Assembly: GCA_903848645.1 (NCBI GenBank)
Contig: CAINGU010000042.1
Coordinates: 36,978-100,977 of the forward strand
Length of the DNA: 64,000 bases
Source of the DNA: an uncultured cyanobacterium
Lineage (GTDB): Bacteria > Cyanobacteriota > Cyanobacteriia > Cyanobacteriales > Nostocaceae
Direction of reading: 5' to 3'
Shown piece by piece: positions 63,305 through 64,000 of this stretch. The notes below the pieces were generated by a model. That model did not search any database, had not been told where the DNA came from, and was given only the letters and a program-made list of their open reading frames with translations. A program made the translations under genes and the position numbers. Positions within the stretch are counted from its first letter, which is position 1. Every line of letters begins with the position of its first letter.

Positions 63305-63376
63305 TTAGAGAACAGCCCCGACGCACAGCCGGCTAACTGCAACTTGATGACCCATGGTTATACTACTTTCTATCAT
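63305..63376 (-). CDS. Short ORF of 23 codons with a perfect Shine-Dalgarno
   Basis: AAGGAGGTGAT (63381-63391) is fully complementary to the 16S rRNA 3' end and lies 4 bases before the ATG, which itself is held in a CCCATG/CATGGG hairpin. The peptide starts MIESSITMGHQVAVSR, has one cysteine and stops at TAA 63305-63307. It may be a leader peptide or a small protein. The long-range stem of the RNA overlaps its middle codons, so translation would open the structure. Confidence 0.45.
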   Translation of the reverse strand: MIESSITMGHQVAVSRLCVGAVL

Positions 63377-63456
63377 GGGCATCACCTCCTTATTGCCTAA
63401 TCGGTCTTAGTTTCAAAAAGGCAGAGTGAAAAACTCTGGGTTTGTAACCTGAAATT

Positions 63457-63484
63457 ACTATAACACATAAAATTAGTTTGGCAA
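63457..63484 (-). promoter_or_regulatory. Sigma-70-type promoter of the leftward small transcript
   Basis: Leftward, TTGCCA (63479-63484) and TATAGT (63457-63462) each match the consensus at five of six positions, with a 16-base spacer. Transcription would begin near 63450. It is just downstream of the psbD terminator. Confidence 0.6.
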
Positions 63485-63495
63485 TATTTTTCAGA

Positions 63496-63525
63496 TAAAA
63501 AACCCCAGACTAATTGCCTGGGGTA
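63496..63525 (-). terminator. Rho-independent terminator of psbD
   Basis: Leftward, ACCCCAGGC-aatta-GTCTGGGGT (one G-T pair) is followed by six T. It begins about 50 bases after the psbD stop and shows that no psbC follows. Confidence 0.92.
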
Positions 63526-63573
63526 GATTAAAAACGATGAATCCTCAAGGATGTGATTCATTCATCATCAAAA

Positions 63574-64000
<427 letters not shown>

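Larger units (their letters stand above)
63155..63450 (-). ncRNA. Candidate structured small transcript with short ORF
   Basis: A promoter at 63457-63484 and a strong hairpin at 63166-63203 frame a leftward transcript of about 290 bases. Inside, TCAAGTTGCA (63216-63225) pairs perfectly with TGCAACTTGA (63338-63347), and GCCGG (63234-63238) with CCGGC (63329-63333), closing a domain of about 110 bases. A small hairpin, CCCATG/CATGGG (63351-63356, 63374-63379), holds the start codon of a 23-codon ORF. I do not recognise a known RNA class. It ends far upstream of the porin gene, so it looks independent of it. Confidence 0.5.

Noticed and set aside
63380..63392. atcacctcctt on the + strand looks like the 3' end of 16S rRNA
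   Set aside because: The preceding sequence does not match 16S rRNA (no ggctg before it); read leftward it is a perfect ribosome-binding site for the short ORF.

Overview
The window is chromosomal DNA of a filamentous, heterocyst-forming cyanobacterium (Nostocales; Nostoc/Anabaena-like). Evidence: hyp maturation genes, a hupSL uptake hydrogenase whose large-subunit gene is split by an 11.7-kb excision element carrying an xisC-type recombinase, narM, ftrV, psbN, psbH, psbD, many GCGATCGC (HIP1-like) octamers, heptanucleotide tandem repeats and low overall G+C.

Layout. 1-2.5 kb: end of a tautomerase gene, then hypE-hypA-hypB. 2.6-6.5 kb: leftward genes for a methyltransferase, a luciferase-like flavin monooxygenase with two small partners, and small unknown proteins. 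7.2-12 kb: cysK, a leftward set of two small membrane proteins plus a TPR protein, mobA, narM and an S4 RNA-binding protein. 12.2-26.6 kb: hupS and the interrupted hupL. The 16-bp imperfect direct repeats at 13811 and 25535 bound a segment whose removal (11,724 bp, a multiple of three) rejoins hupL in frame to about 531 codons.

The hupL element is the most interesting region. Besides xisC it holds two polymorphic-toxin genes of the DUF4157 (eCIS-core) type. They share an almost identical delivery module but end in different putative toxin domains: one ADP-ribosyltransferase-like, one Ntox16-like. Each is followed closely by a possible partner gene (HEAT-repeat protein; DUF6714-like protein). 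A DUF433/DUF5615 toxin-antitoxin pair with a broken toxin, a DUF5674 operon, an aspartyl-protease-like gene and many internal duplications complete the cargo. No injection-system structural gene is in the window.

26.8-30.9 kb: small genes, an LRAT-like gene between 65-bp direct repeats, a SET-domain gene, hupW (the HupL protease) and a SagB-type nitroreductase pseudogene. 31-41 kb: housekeeping genes (purQ, purS, zur/furB, SPFH and NfeD membrane proteins, PP2C phosphatase, ftrV, rplY, purA). 41.5-55.5 kb: a polysaccharide island (six glycosyltransferase genes of families GT2, GT4 and GT10, a GT87-like membrane enzyme, an ABC exporter, an FAD oxidoreductase, an epimerase and a pyruvyltransferase-like protein) bracketed by two same-oriented remnants of one ISAs1-like insertion sequence. 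55.5-64 kb: psbN/psbH, tatA-pth, a DnaJ-domain protein, a second cysK behind an Rrf2 regulator, an OprB/SLH porin, an unexplained structured transcript candidate with a perfect Shine-Dalgarno and a 23-codon ORF, and the 3' part of a psbD with its own terminator.

How the genes work together: hypABE, hupW and perhaps the small membrane/TPR genes serve maturation of the HupSL hydrogenase; mobA and narM serve nitrate reductase; the island builds and exports a surface glycan. All function calls rest on reading protein motifs by eye; no database search was possible.
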